64,000 bases of DNA from positions 2,623,585-2,687,584 of the forward strand of contig NZ_CP029256.1 of NCBI RefSeq assembly GCF_003628755.1, in the 5' to 3' direction. The notes below the pieces were generated by a model. It saw only the letters and a list, made by a program, of their open reading frames with translations. It had not been told where the DNA came from and made no database searches. The DNA is from Christensenella minuta. Lineage in GTDB: Bacteria > Bacillota > Clostridia > Christensenellales > Christensenellaceae. A program made the position numbers and the translations under genes. Shown here piece by piece: positions 34,001-41,838 of this stretch (its first letter is position 1; each line of letters opens with the position of its first letter).

Positions 34001-34177
34001 ATGGAAAGAAGTTTATATGACAGGGCATGGCTGCTGTATCAGATGGCAAAGATTCAAATCGACGAGGTGCAAAAGGCATGGAGCTTCCGGCAGCCGCTTC
34101 CGGCGGCCGGGCACGAGGAAGCGGTGGATTTCCTGCGGGAGGTGGCGGACGTGCTATACCGCATGCTGATCGATTGA
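34001..34177 (+). CDS. Small hypothetical helical protein
   Basis: The 58-aa protein (MERSLYDRAWLLYQMAK at the N-terminus) is predicted helical and soluble. I do not recognise it. The start at 34001 follows AAGGGGG by 7 nt; an alternative ATG at 33962 lacks a ribosome site. It is the last host gene before the prophage, which inserts 45 bp downstream in what looks like its terminator. Confidence 0.5.
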   Translation: MERSLYDRAWLLYQMAKIQIDEVQKAWSFRQPLPAAGHEEAVDFLREVADVLYRMLID

Positions 34178-34221
34178 AAAGTCCGCGCGCAAAGCAGTCC
34201 TGTTTTTTTTACGGAAGCAAA

Positions 34222-34387
34222 AAAAAACAGGCGTTTCCGAAGCCTAAAGCGCTATCATCATTATGATATCCACACGTGAATCAGCGATATCTGTGCGTAT
34301 TCTGTAAATGTTTGCTCAATACGCTATCAGCGTAAAAGCAGTGGTTGAGCCCCATTTAATAGTATAAGTGGGTTACAATGTGGGTTA
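34222..34387. other. attL region: core plus integrase arm sites
   Basis: Shared att sequence starts at 34222 with AAAAAACAGGCGTTTCCG, an imperfect stem ending in an A run; on the minus strand it reads as a terminator. Host DNA to its left (about 34198-34230) is itself a palindrome of CCTG plus T run and A run plus CAGG, so the insertion target is a terminator. Two GTGGGTTA direct repeats 12 bp apart (34368-34375, 34380-34387) are probable P'-arm sites and overlap the integrase stop codon. Confidence 0.65.
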
Positions 34388-35506
34388 TTGATCGCTACCC
34401 AAAATGCGTGCAAATGTGTTGTCTATCCATTGGGCTGCACGGTGCGCATCTCCGTCTAATTCATGGCTGTATGTCGAGAATCCGTCAAATGATTTGCTAT
34501 GACCCCCAATCGGTTTTATTAGCTCTTCGGGCATATCTTTATTTGCCGAAAAGAAAGTGTGCCGAAGCTCATACGGTGTACGATCGGCTATTCCGTTGTG
34601 CTCTTTATACCGATTCCAGGATTGACGGTAAAGTTGCTGATTTAGTCTTTCTCCATCGGGCGTTGGGAAAAGAACGTTTGTTTGAATCCCGGCAGAAAGA
34701 AGCATTTTGCGCTGAGCTCTAATTTCCCGCATTCCAATTTCCGGTATCTCAAAGGAACGAATAGCATTTTTATTCTTGCCATGCGTCGTCTCACCGAATC
34801 GGTTTACGGCACGCTTGAGCGTACAGCGATTCCCAATAATGTCGCTTACATCCAAGCCTATCAGTTCCCCCGGCCTAAATCCGACAATTATTTCAATTCT
34901 ATACGCATGGATATACCAGTCATGCTGTATTTTCCCCCGATACGTTGTTTGGTCACTGCGAAAAACCTTTTTTATGTCGTCGGGCTGGAGGGCTTTTCTT
35001 GTGCTTTGGTGCGCGTCATTCGGTATGAGCAGATTTTCGGGAAACAATTTCGTTGTCTTGGCAATACGACAGTATTTCACAAACGCCTGTATAACGCCGC
35101 GCGTCGTTTTAAGTGTTTTATAAGCAAGCCCTTTGCCGTGGTTGCCGATTGTATGAGCATAGTTTAGAACAGCTTGTAAATTCTCCTCTGTGACATCGCC
35201 TATACGTTTGCGACCGATCACGGGCATGAGATAGAGTCTTAAGTGTTTTTCGTTTTGGATAATGTGCTCTTTGCTTACATGTCTGTCTTTCAAATATTGT
35301 AGATAGCGCTCCTTCATGACAGACACTTTAGAACTTCCGTCAACCCCGTCATCAAGCCATAAATCCGCTTTGGTGTTTGCCTCGCGAAGGCCCTTTCGTC
35401 CGGGTGTTGAAGATGTGAATGTACGCCGTACACCGCCCTTTTGAACTTTGATTTGCCAGCGCTTTTGATTTTCGAACCAAACGGCTGTATTTACTCGTTT
35501 TCCCAT
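34385..35506 (-). CDS. int: Tyrosine-recombinase integrase
   Basis: The 373-aa phage integrase has an AP2-like N-terminal arm-binding domain, a SAM-like core-binding domain (about 60-160) and a C-terminal catalytic domain. The first Arg is in GFRPGE, the second in YELRHTF, the next His in GGHSK and the nucleophile Tyr in FSTYSH. The first His of the usual HxLR box is Tyr here. The start at 35506 follows GGAAGGAGAAAATT. It reads toward the att site. An inverted repeat, ATTTTACC/GGTAAAAT, sits just upstream (about 35522-35547). Confidence 0.93.
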   Translation of the reverse strand: MGKRVNTAVWFENQKRWQIKVQKGGVRRTFTSSTPGRKGLREANTKADLWLDDGVDGSSKVSVMKERYLQYLKDRHVSKEHIIQNEKHLRLYLMPVIGRKRIGDVTEENLQAVLNYAHTIGNHGKGLAYKTLKTTRGVIQAFVKYCRIAKTTKLFPENLLIPNDAHQSTRKALQPDDIKKVFRSDQTTYRGKIQHDWYIHAYRIEIIVGFRPGELIGLDVSDIIGNRCTLKRAVNRFGETTHGKNKNAIRSFEIPEIGMREIRAQRKMLLSAGIQTNVLFPTPDGERLNQQLYRQSWNRYKEHNGIADRTPYELRHTFFSANKDMPEELIKPIGGHSKSFDGFSTYSHELDGDAHRAAQWIDNTFARILGSDQ

Positions 35507-35637
35507 AATTTTCTCCTTCCATTTTACCCCACCCATATGGTAAAATAAAAGGGCAGGGTTCTCTTCCTCGTAGTGGTGGAATAAATTCTGCTTGCCCCCT
35601 TTTGGTGTTACCGCACTGCAGGGGGCTTTTCTATTTA

Positions 35638-35898
35638 TCATTCGTAATGCGTCCACATGCTGCGTATAACGACGATTTGAGCATCCTTATCCACCGAGTA
35701 GACCAATCTATGCTGTACGTTGATACGACGGCTGTAATAGCCTTGCAAGTCGCCTACAAGCTTTTCGTAAGGCGGGGGAGCCTGGAAGGGATTTTGCTTT
35801 AAAATATTAATTAGCTCTCCGGCCTTTTTCAGTATACCCGCCTGTTTCAATTTTGCATAATCCTTGAAGGCTCGTTTTGTCAATTGCACATCGTACAT
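35638..35898 (-). CDS. YoeB/Txe-family toxin
   Basis: The 86-aa protein is a RelE-fold mRNA interferase: TKRAFKDYAKLKQAG at the front, NPFQAPPPYEKLVGDLQGYYSRRIN in the middle, and the C-terminal HRLVY and MWTHYE segments with the catalytic His/Tyr of YoeB. It would cut mRNA at the ribosomal A site. It lies 3 bp after its antitoxin gene and probably promotes prophage retention or abortive defence. Confidence 0.9.
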   Translation of the reverse strand: MYDVQLTKRAFKDYAKLKQAGILKKAGELINILKQNPFQAPPPYEKLVGDLQGYYSRRINVQHRLVYSVDKDAQIVVIRSMWTHYE

Positions 35899-35901
35899 AG
35901 T

Positions 35902-36153
35902 TTACTCCCAATCGAGGTCATCAGCGCTTACCATTTCTTCTACAGGCTCGTTCTCGCTCTCCTTGATGCTCTCTACAAGGCCAGGAACAGAATACAGGTA
36001 TAAAGTCTCCTGTATAGACCTCCAATCGTCCTCGGAGAGAAGAACAGCGTTTCCATCCTTGCCGAGTATCTGGATTGGGGCGTGGGATTCGTTGGTATCT
36101 TTCACAAGCTTATATAAATTCTGCCGTGCTTTTGTAATATTGATCGCCTCCAT
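35902..36153 (-). CDS. YefM/Phd-type antitoxin
   Basis: The 83-aa protein has the Phd/YefM N-terminal DNA-binding fold (MEAINITKARQNLYKLVKD) and VLLSEDDWRSIQETLYL. An acidic C-terminal tail follows that should wrap the toxin. The ATG at 36153 has GAGGTGA before it; a GTG three codons earlier is less likely. It should repress its own operon through the CGTACG repeats just upstream. Confidence 0.9.
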   Translation of the reverse strand: MEAINITKARQNLYKLVKDTNESHAPIQILGKDGNAVLLSEDDWRSIQETLYLYSVPGLVESIKESENEPVEEMVSADDLDWE

Positions 36154-36174
36154 GTTTATCACCTCAATATCATT

Positions 36175-36197
36175 ATAGCGTACGTGATAGCGTACGT
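36175..36197. promoter_or_regulatory. Toxin-antitoxin operator
   Basis: ATAGCGTACGT occurs twice in direct repeat (36175-36185 and 36187-36197), each containing the palindrome CGTACG, 12 bp apart and 22 bp before the antitoxin start. One helical turn of spacing fits cooperative antitoxin binding, as at yefM operators. Confidence 0.7.
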
Positions 36198-36214
36198 CAA
36201 GAGGGCTTTTAAAT

Positions 36215-36754
36215 TTAGATGTTTACAACTGACGCAATACAGCACCGGCATTCATCACAGAACGGCGGTGTGTTGATACCTATTTTAGCGTCTTTAACTA
36301 AATAAGATTTTCCAATGTGATTTTTGCAAGCAGCGCATGTTTTATCATCATTATTTCCAATTATTTCATATAAGTCACACAGTCCTTTATATGAAATCAG
36401 GGATTGTGCGGTATACAAATATTTTTGATATAGCATTTGAGCGCTATCTACTGTTGTTGCACCTGATAAAAAACGCACGATTGCATATATTTTAATGTCC
36501 ACATCAGTGAATCTATGCGTTTCAGCCATCAGCATATCTATTGCGCCACATTGATGGCTGTTAATTTCTTTTCTCATAAGAAACGGTATTTTGTTTTTCT
36601 TGCATTTCTCCTGCCGATTTTCAAAAATAATTTTATACAGTTTTTTATACTTCTTTTTTATAATAAGAGGTCTGCATTTTTCGGCTAGGTCAAAAAATTC
36701 TTTTCGCTCTTGTTCGCGCTTAGCTTCATAAAAAAGCTGTTTTTCAGTAGCCAT
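36215..36754 (-). CDS. Cryptic lysogeny-module protein with gp7/MuF-like Cys motif
   Basis: The 179-aa protein has a charged helical N-terminus (about 1-60) and a helical middle. Its Cys-rich end reads CAACKNHIGKSYLV, then PPFCDECRCC. The layout C-x2-C, G-x-x-Y, then Pro and C-R-C-C mirrors the C-terminus of the SPP1 gp7/Mu F minor head protein in this same phage (gene at 46213). The fold suggests a zinc-stabilised knuckle. The function is unknown; it is expressed leftward with the repressor, so it could act in the lysogen. Confidence 0.55.
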   Translation of the reverse strand: MATEKQLFYEAKREQERKEFFDLAEKCRPLIIKKKYKKLYKIIFENRQEKCKKNKIPFLMRKEINSHQCGAIDMLMAETHRFTDVDIKIYAIVRFLSGATTVDSAQMLYQKYLYTAQSLISYKGLCDLYEIIGNNDDKTCAACKNHIGKSYLVKDAKIGINTPPFCDECRCCIASVVNI

Positions 36755-36804
36755 TGTTCCACCATCCTTTTTTTTATTTAATAATGCGGACTAACAAGTA
36801 TTCT

Positions 36805-37020
36805 TTATACCGCTTCCATCTCCGCAAAATCAATAGAAATGTCGCGATAAAAATGCTTTTTACTTATATGTCTTATTTCGTGCAGAGCAGTTTCAATTTG
36901 CTGCTCTTTGCTTAAAAGAGAATTCACATAAATATTATAATTCCCGTCGCAATCCTCTTTCACAACGCCCTTTGCTTGGTATGTGGGAAAGGGGATCACC
37001 CTGATGTAAATATCCCCCAT
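36805..37020 (-). CDS. Short ImmA/IrrE-like metallopeptidase
   Basis: The 71-aa protein keeps the core of an ImmA-type zinc protease: a beta hairpin (GNYNIYVNSLL) and the helix ALHEIRHISKKHF with HExxH (HEIRH). In ICEBs1 and related phages ImmA cleaves the adjacent repressor to induce. At 71 residues it is about half the usual size, yet holds the motif. It lies 36 bp after the repressor gene in the same direction. Confidence 0.75.
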   Translation of the reverse strand: MGDIYIRVIPFPTYQAKGVVKEDCDGNYNIYVNSLLSKEQQIETALHEIRHISKKHFYRDISIDFAEMEAV

Positions 37021-37056
37021 ATCGTCAATCTCCTTTTTTGTAGTAAGGATATTATA

Positions 37057-37410
37057 TCACTCGTGATTGTCAGACTTGGTAATTCCCTCTAAAAATTTTA
37101 CCATTACTTTTACATCTTCCGGAGTTGCCTTTTGTGAGAGGGAGAAAAGCATCCGTTTATCTGGATTGTCCTTGATATCCTGTAATAGTTGTATCATTTC
37201 ATCGTCGGTTTCTTTTGGTTCTCGGCCCAAGAGATAATCTATTGATACGGAAAAATAATCAGCGATTTTTTCCAATATTTCAGACCTTGGGGTATAACCG
37301 TTCTGCTTCCAATTCGTAATACTAGCCTTGCTTATACCCATTTCAAATGCGGCCTTGCTAGGGGAAATTCCTTTAATTTTGCAAAGCTCAGCAAATCGCT
37401 CATAGAACAC
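37057..37410 (-). CDS. CI-like phage repressor (XRE HTH)
   Basis: The 117-aa protein has an N-terminal helix-turn-helix, SPSKAAFEMGISKASITNWKQ (split in helices about 16-36). IADYFSVSIDYLLGR follows, then an acidic, helical C-terminal part of about 50 residues for oligomerisation. No LexA-like protease domain is present; induction would depend on the ImmA-like protein. It faces a region with five GTTCAT half-sites. Confidence 0.9.
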   Translation of the reverse strand: MFYERFAELCKIKGISPSKAAFEMGISKASITNWKQNGYTPRSEILEKIADYFSVSIDYLLGREPKETDDEMIQLLQDIKDNPDKRMLFSLSQKATPEDVKVMVKFLEGITKSDNHE

Positions 37411-37431
37411 TCAGATCACATCCTTAAAAAA

Positions 37432-37564
37432 GTTCATAAAAATTTACCTAATACGCTTGACAAGTTCATAAACATGTAATATTATGGTGTAAAAGTAAAT
37501 GAACATGAACCAATATCGCGTATAAGTTTATATTCTTGCAATTTATTATATTGAATTAGTTCAT
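37432..37564. promoter_or_regulatory. Lysis-lysogeny switch: rightward promoter and repressor half-sites
   Basis: TTGACA (37457-37462), a 17-bp spacer and TATTAT (37480-37485) form a consensus rightward promoter. GTTCAT occurs at 37432-37437, 37464-37469 (in the promoter spacer) and 37559-37564, and inverted at 37499-37504 and 37505-37510. A repressor bound in the spacer would shut off early transcription. Confidence 0.75.
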
Positions 37565-37601
37565 GGAAGTCAACTATTATTCTAAAAAAGGAGGGGAAGA
37601 T

Positions 37602-37799
37602 ATGATTCAAGCATGGACGGCTGATGTTGTAGCGCGTATGCACATGGCAAAAATACAGAAAAAGCAACTTGCACGAGAAGCGGGTTATACACCTGAATAT
37701 CTCGGGATGATTCTCGGTGGAAAGTGAGATACCAAGAAAGCAAAGGCTAATATACTCATAGCTCTGGAACGTCTTGAAGGGCAAGCAGACCAAAAATAA
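37602..37799 (+). pseudogene. Cro-like small HTH protein with in-frame TGA
   Basis: The frame from ATG 37602 (after AAAGGAGGGG) encodes a 65-codon HTH protein: KKQLAREAGYTPEYLGMILGGK, then TGA at 37725-37727, then DTKKAKANILIALERL in the same frame to a TAA. Family members read through this point as one small XRE domain. The 41-aa product still has helices 1-4 of the fold. Both prophage copies carry the TGA. It is the first rightward gene, the usual cro position. Confidence 0.65.
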
Positions 37800-37840
37800 C
37801 CACCACTACAAAAAATTTATGAAAGAATGGAGAAAGAAAG

Positions 37841-38062
37841 ATGACTAAAAAAGAATTTCTAGCAGAATTAAGAAATTACGGGATCAAGGGATTAAAGGCA
37901 AGAAGAACCGCAAAGCAAATGTATGCCCTGCATGGTTCATACGACAATGCTTTTGCATCAATAAATGGTATGCAGAGGGGACTTCAGGGCGCTTTCACAG
38001 GATTAACAAAGGCAATTAACATGATGGCAAAATCTATCGGCGGAGATATGGAGGAATGGTAA
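37841..38062 (+). CDS. Small early phage protein
   Basis: The 73-aa basic protein has MTKKEFLAELRNYGIKGLKARRTA at its start, which reads as two helices, and a Gly-rich C-terminal amphipathic segment. I do not recognise it. The ribosome site is GGAGAAAG. Its stop shares one base with the next start. Confidence 0.55.
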   Translation: MTKKEFLAELRNYGIKGLKARRTAKQMYALHGSYDNAFASINGMQRGLQGAFTGLTKAINMMAKSIGGDMEEW

Positions 38063-38313
38063 TGAAAAAATTCAAACTTTTAAGACTGAAAATGTACGAT
38101 CAGGACATTACACAAGAGGATATTGCGCAGCATATTGCCAATGTTCTGAACAACACTTGCTCAATATCTCATATCAGCGATCTATTTAACGGGCGCAGTT
38201 CATGGCGCATGGATGAAGCGTATGCCGTCCTTGACCTGCTCAAGGTTCCACATAGTGAGCTTCATAAGTACTTCCCTAAAGATGGGGAAAGGTCTTGCTT
38301 TGTGCAAATATAG
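38062..38313 (+). CDS. Small HTH-like early protein
   Basis: The 83-aa protein has a helix-turn-helix-like order: LKMYDQDITQEDIAQHIAN, then CSISHISDLFNGRSSW, then MDEAYAVLDLLKVP. This resembles the XRE fold used by phage Cro and replication regulators. The ATG at 38062 overlaps the upstream stop; an ATG two codons earlier is possible. Confidence 0.6.
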   Translation: MKKFKLLRLKMYDQDITQEDIAQHIANVLNNTCSISHISDLFNGRSSWRMDEAYAVLDLLKVPHSELHKYFPKDGERSCFVQI

Positions 38314-38322
38314 GAGGCAGAT

Positions 38323-38655
38323 ATGGGAAACGTAGTACCGTTCATTCAGAAACCGGAAATATTGCGGTTCAAGAATTTTGCACTGCCGGAAGTCGCAATG
38401 AAGATTGTCTTTGTATTTGAAGGGCACGCAAAGTACTGTGAGCAGGCTGGAGAACTTGAGGACGCAGGATATTATCGAAAACTTGCCCAGGACATCATGG
38501 AGCATGGAACCGACCCTTACATCAACGAAATATGCGACTACATATCAGACATATTTTGGTCGGTAGACGGCATGCCGTCGCAATATCTGGGTGAAAAGGA
38601 TATAAGATTTCTTCAAGCTGTATGCGAATATCGGGAAGGAGAGATCGAGCAATGA
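38323..38655 (+). CDS. Hypothetical early phage protein
   Basis: The 110-aa protein is helical with several aromatic residues (YYRKLAQDIMEHG, ISDIFWSVDGMP). No family is recognised. It has an AGGAGG site and overlaps the next start by 4 bp. Confidence 0.6.
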   Translation: MGNVVPFIQKPEILRFKNFALPEVAMKIVFVFEGHAKYCEQAGELEDAGYYRKLAQDIMEHGTDPYINEICDYISDIFWSVDGMPSQYLGEKDIRFLQAVCEYREGEIEQ

Positions 38656-38990
38656 CAAGAGAAGAAAAGAATTTTATACAGTGGTTGTATTGGATTGGAA
38701 AAAATGTACGCAGAAAAGGCCTTCCGTACTTCAAAAATGGTACAAGGGTAACGGTAGATCAATACTACTCAATGCTCAGGAAGGTTATGCGCGAAAAAGA
38801 GGAACAGGATCGTATGCTTACTGACAAGGAAACTGAAATATTCTTTGGCGAGATCGGGGAAAAGAGTTTCCGCGCGGGATATTACGGACATATGCCCTAT
38901 GAAATCAAATCTAAGTGGCAAAAGAAAAGATCGCTGCGCCAACAACGATCAATTCAGAAAGACACTCTATCTACGCCTATTTTACCATAG
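38652..38990 (+). CDS. Hypothetical early phage protein
   Basis: The 112-aa basic protein begins MTREEKNFIQWLYWIGKNV and has a charged helical middle (LRKVMREKEEQDRMLTDKE) and an Arg/Gln-rich tail. The start at 38652 overlaps the preceding stop and has GGAGAG before it. Function unknown. Confidence 0.55.
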   Translation: MTREEKNFIQWLYWIGKNVRRKGLPYFKNGTRVTVDQYYSMLRKVMREKEEQDRMLTDKETEIFFGEIGEKSFRAGYYGHMPYEIKSKWQKKRSLRQQRSIQKDTLSTPILP

Positions 38991-39009
38991 GCGGAAAGGA
39001 AAAAGCAAG

Positions 39010-39084
39010 ATGATTAATTTATTCAATATAATGGATTCTGTTAAACAGGAGAAAATAGCGCTTGAAAAGCAACAAGCATATTGA
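39010..39084 (+). CDS. Very small early ORF (24 aa)
   Basis: MINLFNIMDSVKQEKIALEK and four more residues follow a GGAAAGGA site. The stop TGA overlaps the next ATG (TGATG). It may be a leader that couples translation, or a real micropeptide. Confidence 0.4.
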   Translation: MINLFNIMDSVKQEKIALEKQQAY

Positions 39085-39269
39085 TGGCCGTCCACGATGC
39101 AGCACATCATTCACCAAATAATCCCAAATGTTACGAAGGGGCTATCTACGCAGCAGAGGATATAGTCAGTAATACAGTAGTAATGTTGGAAGTGTTGAAA
39201 GATGGCATATCCAATCATTTACAAGCAGAGCGCAAGAATATCACAAACGAGAAAGGCGGTACAAAGTGA
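39084..39269 (+). CDS. Hypothetical early phage protein
   Basis: The 61-aa protein contains AAHHSPNNPKCYEGAIYA and a C-terminal helix. There is no independent ribosome site, so it is probably translated by coupling from the preceding micro-ORF. Function unknown. Confidence 0.5.
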   Translation: MAVHDAAHHSPNNPKCYEGAIYAAEDIVSNTVVMLEVLKDGISNHLQAERKNITNEKGGTK

Positions 39270-39493
39270 AAGATTATGAAGATATGACGCTTGAAGAACT
39301 GATCTATGAATATGAAAAATTCGTAGGAAGGCAAACGACAAAAGCAGAAAGAGTGCTTCTGGCAATGATGCATACAGAGATAATAGATGCATACAAAAGA
39401 GGGTTTGTGGCAGGGACGATGAACGGCGCTGGATTGCCCGTAACACCGCCTGCGGGCGTGCATTCGACTAGGGAGGCGGCTCGAAATGAATAA
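39266..39493 (+). CDS. Hypothetical early phage protein
   Basis: The 75-aa protein uses a GTG start overlapping the previous stop (GTGA) after AAAGGCGG. A charged helix (MTLEELIYEYEKFVGRQTT) is followed by a helix containing a GFVAG turn. Not recognised. Confidence 0.5.
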   Translation: MKDYEDMTLEELIYEYEKFVGRQTTKAERVLLAMMHTEIIDAYKRGFVAGTMNGAGLPVTPPAGVHSTREAARNE

Positions 39494-39734
39494 ATACGAG
39501 ATATGCGGGAAAGAATATCCAATAATCGGCCGCTTTGATGCAGTGTCGCCGGATGGTGTTGTAGCTTCGAATATACCGCTTTTAGATATCCCCATGATGA
39601 CGGATTATCAATGGCAACGGAATTGTTTAAAGCGCCGGATTGAACATCCAGAGTATTACGAAGTAATAGAGGACGTGCCCGCCACAATTGCACGTTTAGA
39701 AAAATGGCTTAATGAGCACAAAAAGAGGGATTAA
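39486..39734 (+). CDS. Hypothetical early phage protein
   Basis: The 82-aa protein starts inside the end of the previous gene, after GGGAGGCGG. It has MNKYEICGKEYPIIGRFDAV and a basic, helical C-terminus (IARLEKWLNEHKKRD). Function unknown. Confidence 0.55.
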   Translation: MNKYEICGKEYPIIGRFDAVSPDGVVASNIPLLDIPMMTDYQWQRNCLKRRIEHPEYYEVIEDVPATIARLEKWLNEHKKRD

Positions 39735-39736
39735 TT

Positions 39737-40479
39737 GTGACATCTGGCGGTTTTATAAAACTTCATAGAGAAATGCTTGATAAGGCTATTTGGCGGGAAT
39801 CAACCGCCGAACAAAAAGTGATTCTTGTTACGCTGCTTATGATGGCCAATCATGCTGAAAATGAATGGGAATGGGGCGGGGAAAAATTCAAGGCTAAGCC
39901 AGGCCAATTCGTGACGAGCGAGGCCTCTATTGTGGAAAAATGCGGGAATGGGGTTAAGAGGCAAAGTGTAAGAACTGCGTTAAAAAAATTTGAAAAATAT
40001 GAATTTCTGACCCGCGAAGCAACCAAGAGAAATTCGCTCATAACCATTATAAATTGGGAAAAATATCAGGGTTCTAAAAGAAAGACTAACCAACGGGCTA
40101 ACCAAGAACTAACCAAGAGCCAACCAACAGCTAACCAAGAGCTAACCACTAACAAGAATGAAAAGAATGATAAGAATATAAAGAGAGGGGGGGCTTTGAC
40201 CCCGAGCCCCTCCTCATGGAAAAGGGATTCAGTCCAAAGATCGATGAGGCCATCAGAGAGTGGTGGAGGTACAAGAGTGAAAGAAAAGAGGCATACAAAG
40301 AAACGGGCTGGAAAAAACTTTTGTCTCAATTCCAGAATAAAATTAATGTCTATGGGGAACAGGCTTTGGTTGAAGCACTGGACAGGGCGATCTCTTCAGG
40401 GTGGAAGGGATGGGATTTTCAAAGTAGCTTTACAAAATTGGCACAGGAAGATTCAGGGGAACACTACGAGGAGTTTTAG
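39737..40479 (+). pseudogene. Phage replication initiator (DnaD-like), frameshifted
   Basis: The N-terminal 150 residues form the winged-helix replisome-organiser domain (GGFIKLHREMLDKAIW, VLVTLLMMANHAENEW). A Thr/Asn/Lys/Gln-rich linker of imperfect NQEL repeats follows. The frame then breaks at a G7 run (40187-40193). With eight G it continues as GFDPEPLLMEKGF, then a C-terminal domain (IREWWRYKSERKEAYK, ISSGWKGWDF) ending at 40479, about 247 aa in total. The C-terminal part would contact the helicase encoded next. The GTG start follows AGAGGGA. As assembled, the frame without the shift runs to 40501 with a nonsense Arg-rich tail. Confidence 0.75.
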
Positions 40480-40482
40480 GCA

Positions 40483-41838
40483 ATGGAAGAATTGGAACTA
40501 ATCCCGCAGGATATTGAAGCGGAGCGGAGCGTAATAGGGGCCGCGCTGCTGCGCCCGGAGTGTGCCTTTGAAGTGCTGTCAAGCTTGCAGAAGGATGATT
40601 TTTCAAGCATCGTGCATATGCATGTCTATGAAGCGATGGAGAAGCTTGCAAAAGAGGGAATCACGCCGGATATTGTAACGGTCAATAGCAGGCTTGAAGC
40701 CCTGCATTTGGCAACGCCCGGAACCATCGAGTATTTAAGCGGGCTTACAGTCGAGACCATAACGACGAAAAATATTAAAAGCCACATCGACATTATCCGG
40801 GAGAAATCAAAGCGGCGGCGGCTGAAAGAAATTTGCGCAAGGGCAATCTCGGAAACGTCTGATCCGGAAAATGATATTGACGACATAGCAAACGGACTGT
40901 GTAACGCTATCTATGATCTTGACCGGCGCAAGTCGGATGTAAAGCCGCTGAAAACGGCATATCAGGAAGCGTACGCCGAGATCGTGGAAGCGGTAGAAGC
41001 CAAAAAGGAAGGGAAGTTGCTTGGCATACAGACAGGGTTTCCAAGGCTTGACAAACGGCTTGCAGGACTGAAAAAGGGGGAATTGATCGTAATAGGCGCA
41101 CGGTCCAGCATGGGGAAAACCTCTTTTGCTATGAACATAGCGGATCACGTAAAGAAAGATCACAAGGTGCTGTACTTCTCGCTCGAAATGGTTCCATCCC
41201 AGTTGGCGTTACGGCTCATGGCGGGGGACGCGAAAATCTCAATGCAAGACCTTAGAACCGGAGACATAGGCGGCAAGGAAATAGCGCGGCTTGGAACGGC
41301 GATACAGGGCGTGAATGGGAATATGTTTATCAGTGACAACTTCAAGCAAAGCACAACGGATATCATGGCGCTGTCTCAAAAGGTGCGCAGAGAATACGGG
41401 CTTGATCTAGTGATTATAGACTATTTGCAGCTTATCACACGCACAGAGTTTAAGGACAACGAAGTGCAGGCGCTTGACGCGATCACACGGCAGCTAAAAG
41501 TTATTGCCGGAGAATTGGAGGTACCCGTTATCCTCCTTAGCCAATTATCGCGGGAGGCTGATAAAGGCAACAAGGGCGGCCAGCGCGGGAGAGTACCGGA
41601 ATTGTCAGAACTGCGCGGGAGCGGAGCCATCGAGCAAAACGCAGATGTGGTGCTGTTGCTCCATAAGCAATCACGTGACAGCACGGAAGCCAAGTTGATT
41701 GTCGCCAAGCAGCGCAACGGTGCAACGGGCATAATGGGGCTGCACTGGAACGGCGAAACTACACGGTTTACAGAAGAAGACTCGATACACAAATATTACG
41801 GCAAAACACCGTTTGACAAACAGGAGGTAGAGTATTGA
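40483..41838 (+). CDS. Replicative DNA helicase, DnaB-type
   Basis: The 451-aa phage helicase has a DnaB N-terminal domain (IEAERSVIGAAL, about 11-100), a linker, and a RecA-like C-terminal domain with Walker A GARSSMGKTS, FSLEM, Walker B VIIDYLQLI, and the arginine-finger region QRNGATG. It unwinds DNA at the phage fork. It starts 3 bp after the initiator gene and overlaps the next start. Confidence 0.93.
   Translation: MEELELIPQDIEAERSVIGAALLRPECAFEVLSSLQKDDFSSIVHMHVYEAMEKLAKEGITPDIVTVNSRLEALHLATPGTIEYLSGLTVETITTKNIKSHIDIIREKSKRRRLKEICARAISETSDPENDIDDIANGLCNAIYDLDRRKSDVKPLKTAYQEAYAEIVEAVEAKKEGKLLGIQTGFPRLDKRLAGLKKGELIVIGARSSMGKTSFAMNIADHVKKDHKVLYFSLEMVPSQLALRLMAGDAKISMQDLRTGDIGGKEIARLGTAIQGVNGNMFISDNFKQSTTDIMALSQKVRREYGLDLVIIDYLQLITRTEFKDNEVQALDAITRQLKVIAGELEVPVILLSQLSREADKGNKGGQRGRVPELSELRGSGAIEQNADVVLLLHKQSRDSTEAKLIVAKQRNGATGIMGLHWNGETTRFTEEDSIHKYYGKTPFDKQEVEY

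Noticed and set aside
37482-37793. Minus-strand frame of 103 codons over the phage switch region
   Set aside because: It lies across the rightward promoter and the Cro-like gene, lacks a ribosome site and has no protein-like pattern.
37602-37799. Alternative genetic code with TGA as Trp
   Set aside because: Many genes in both host and prophage end properly at TGA (for example the terminase, portal and helicase genes).
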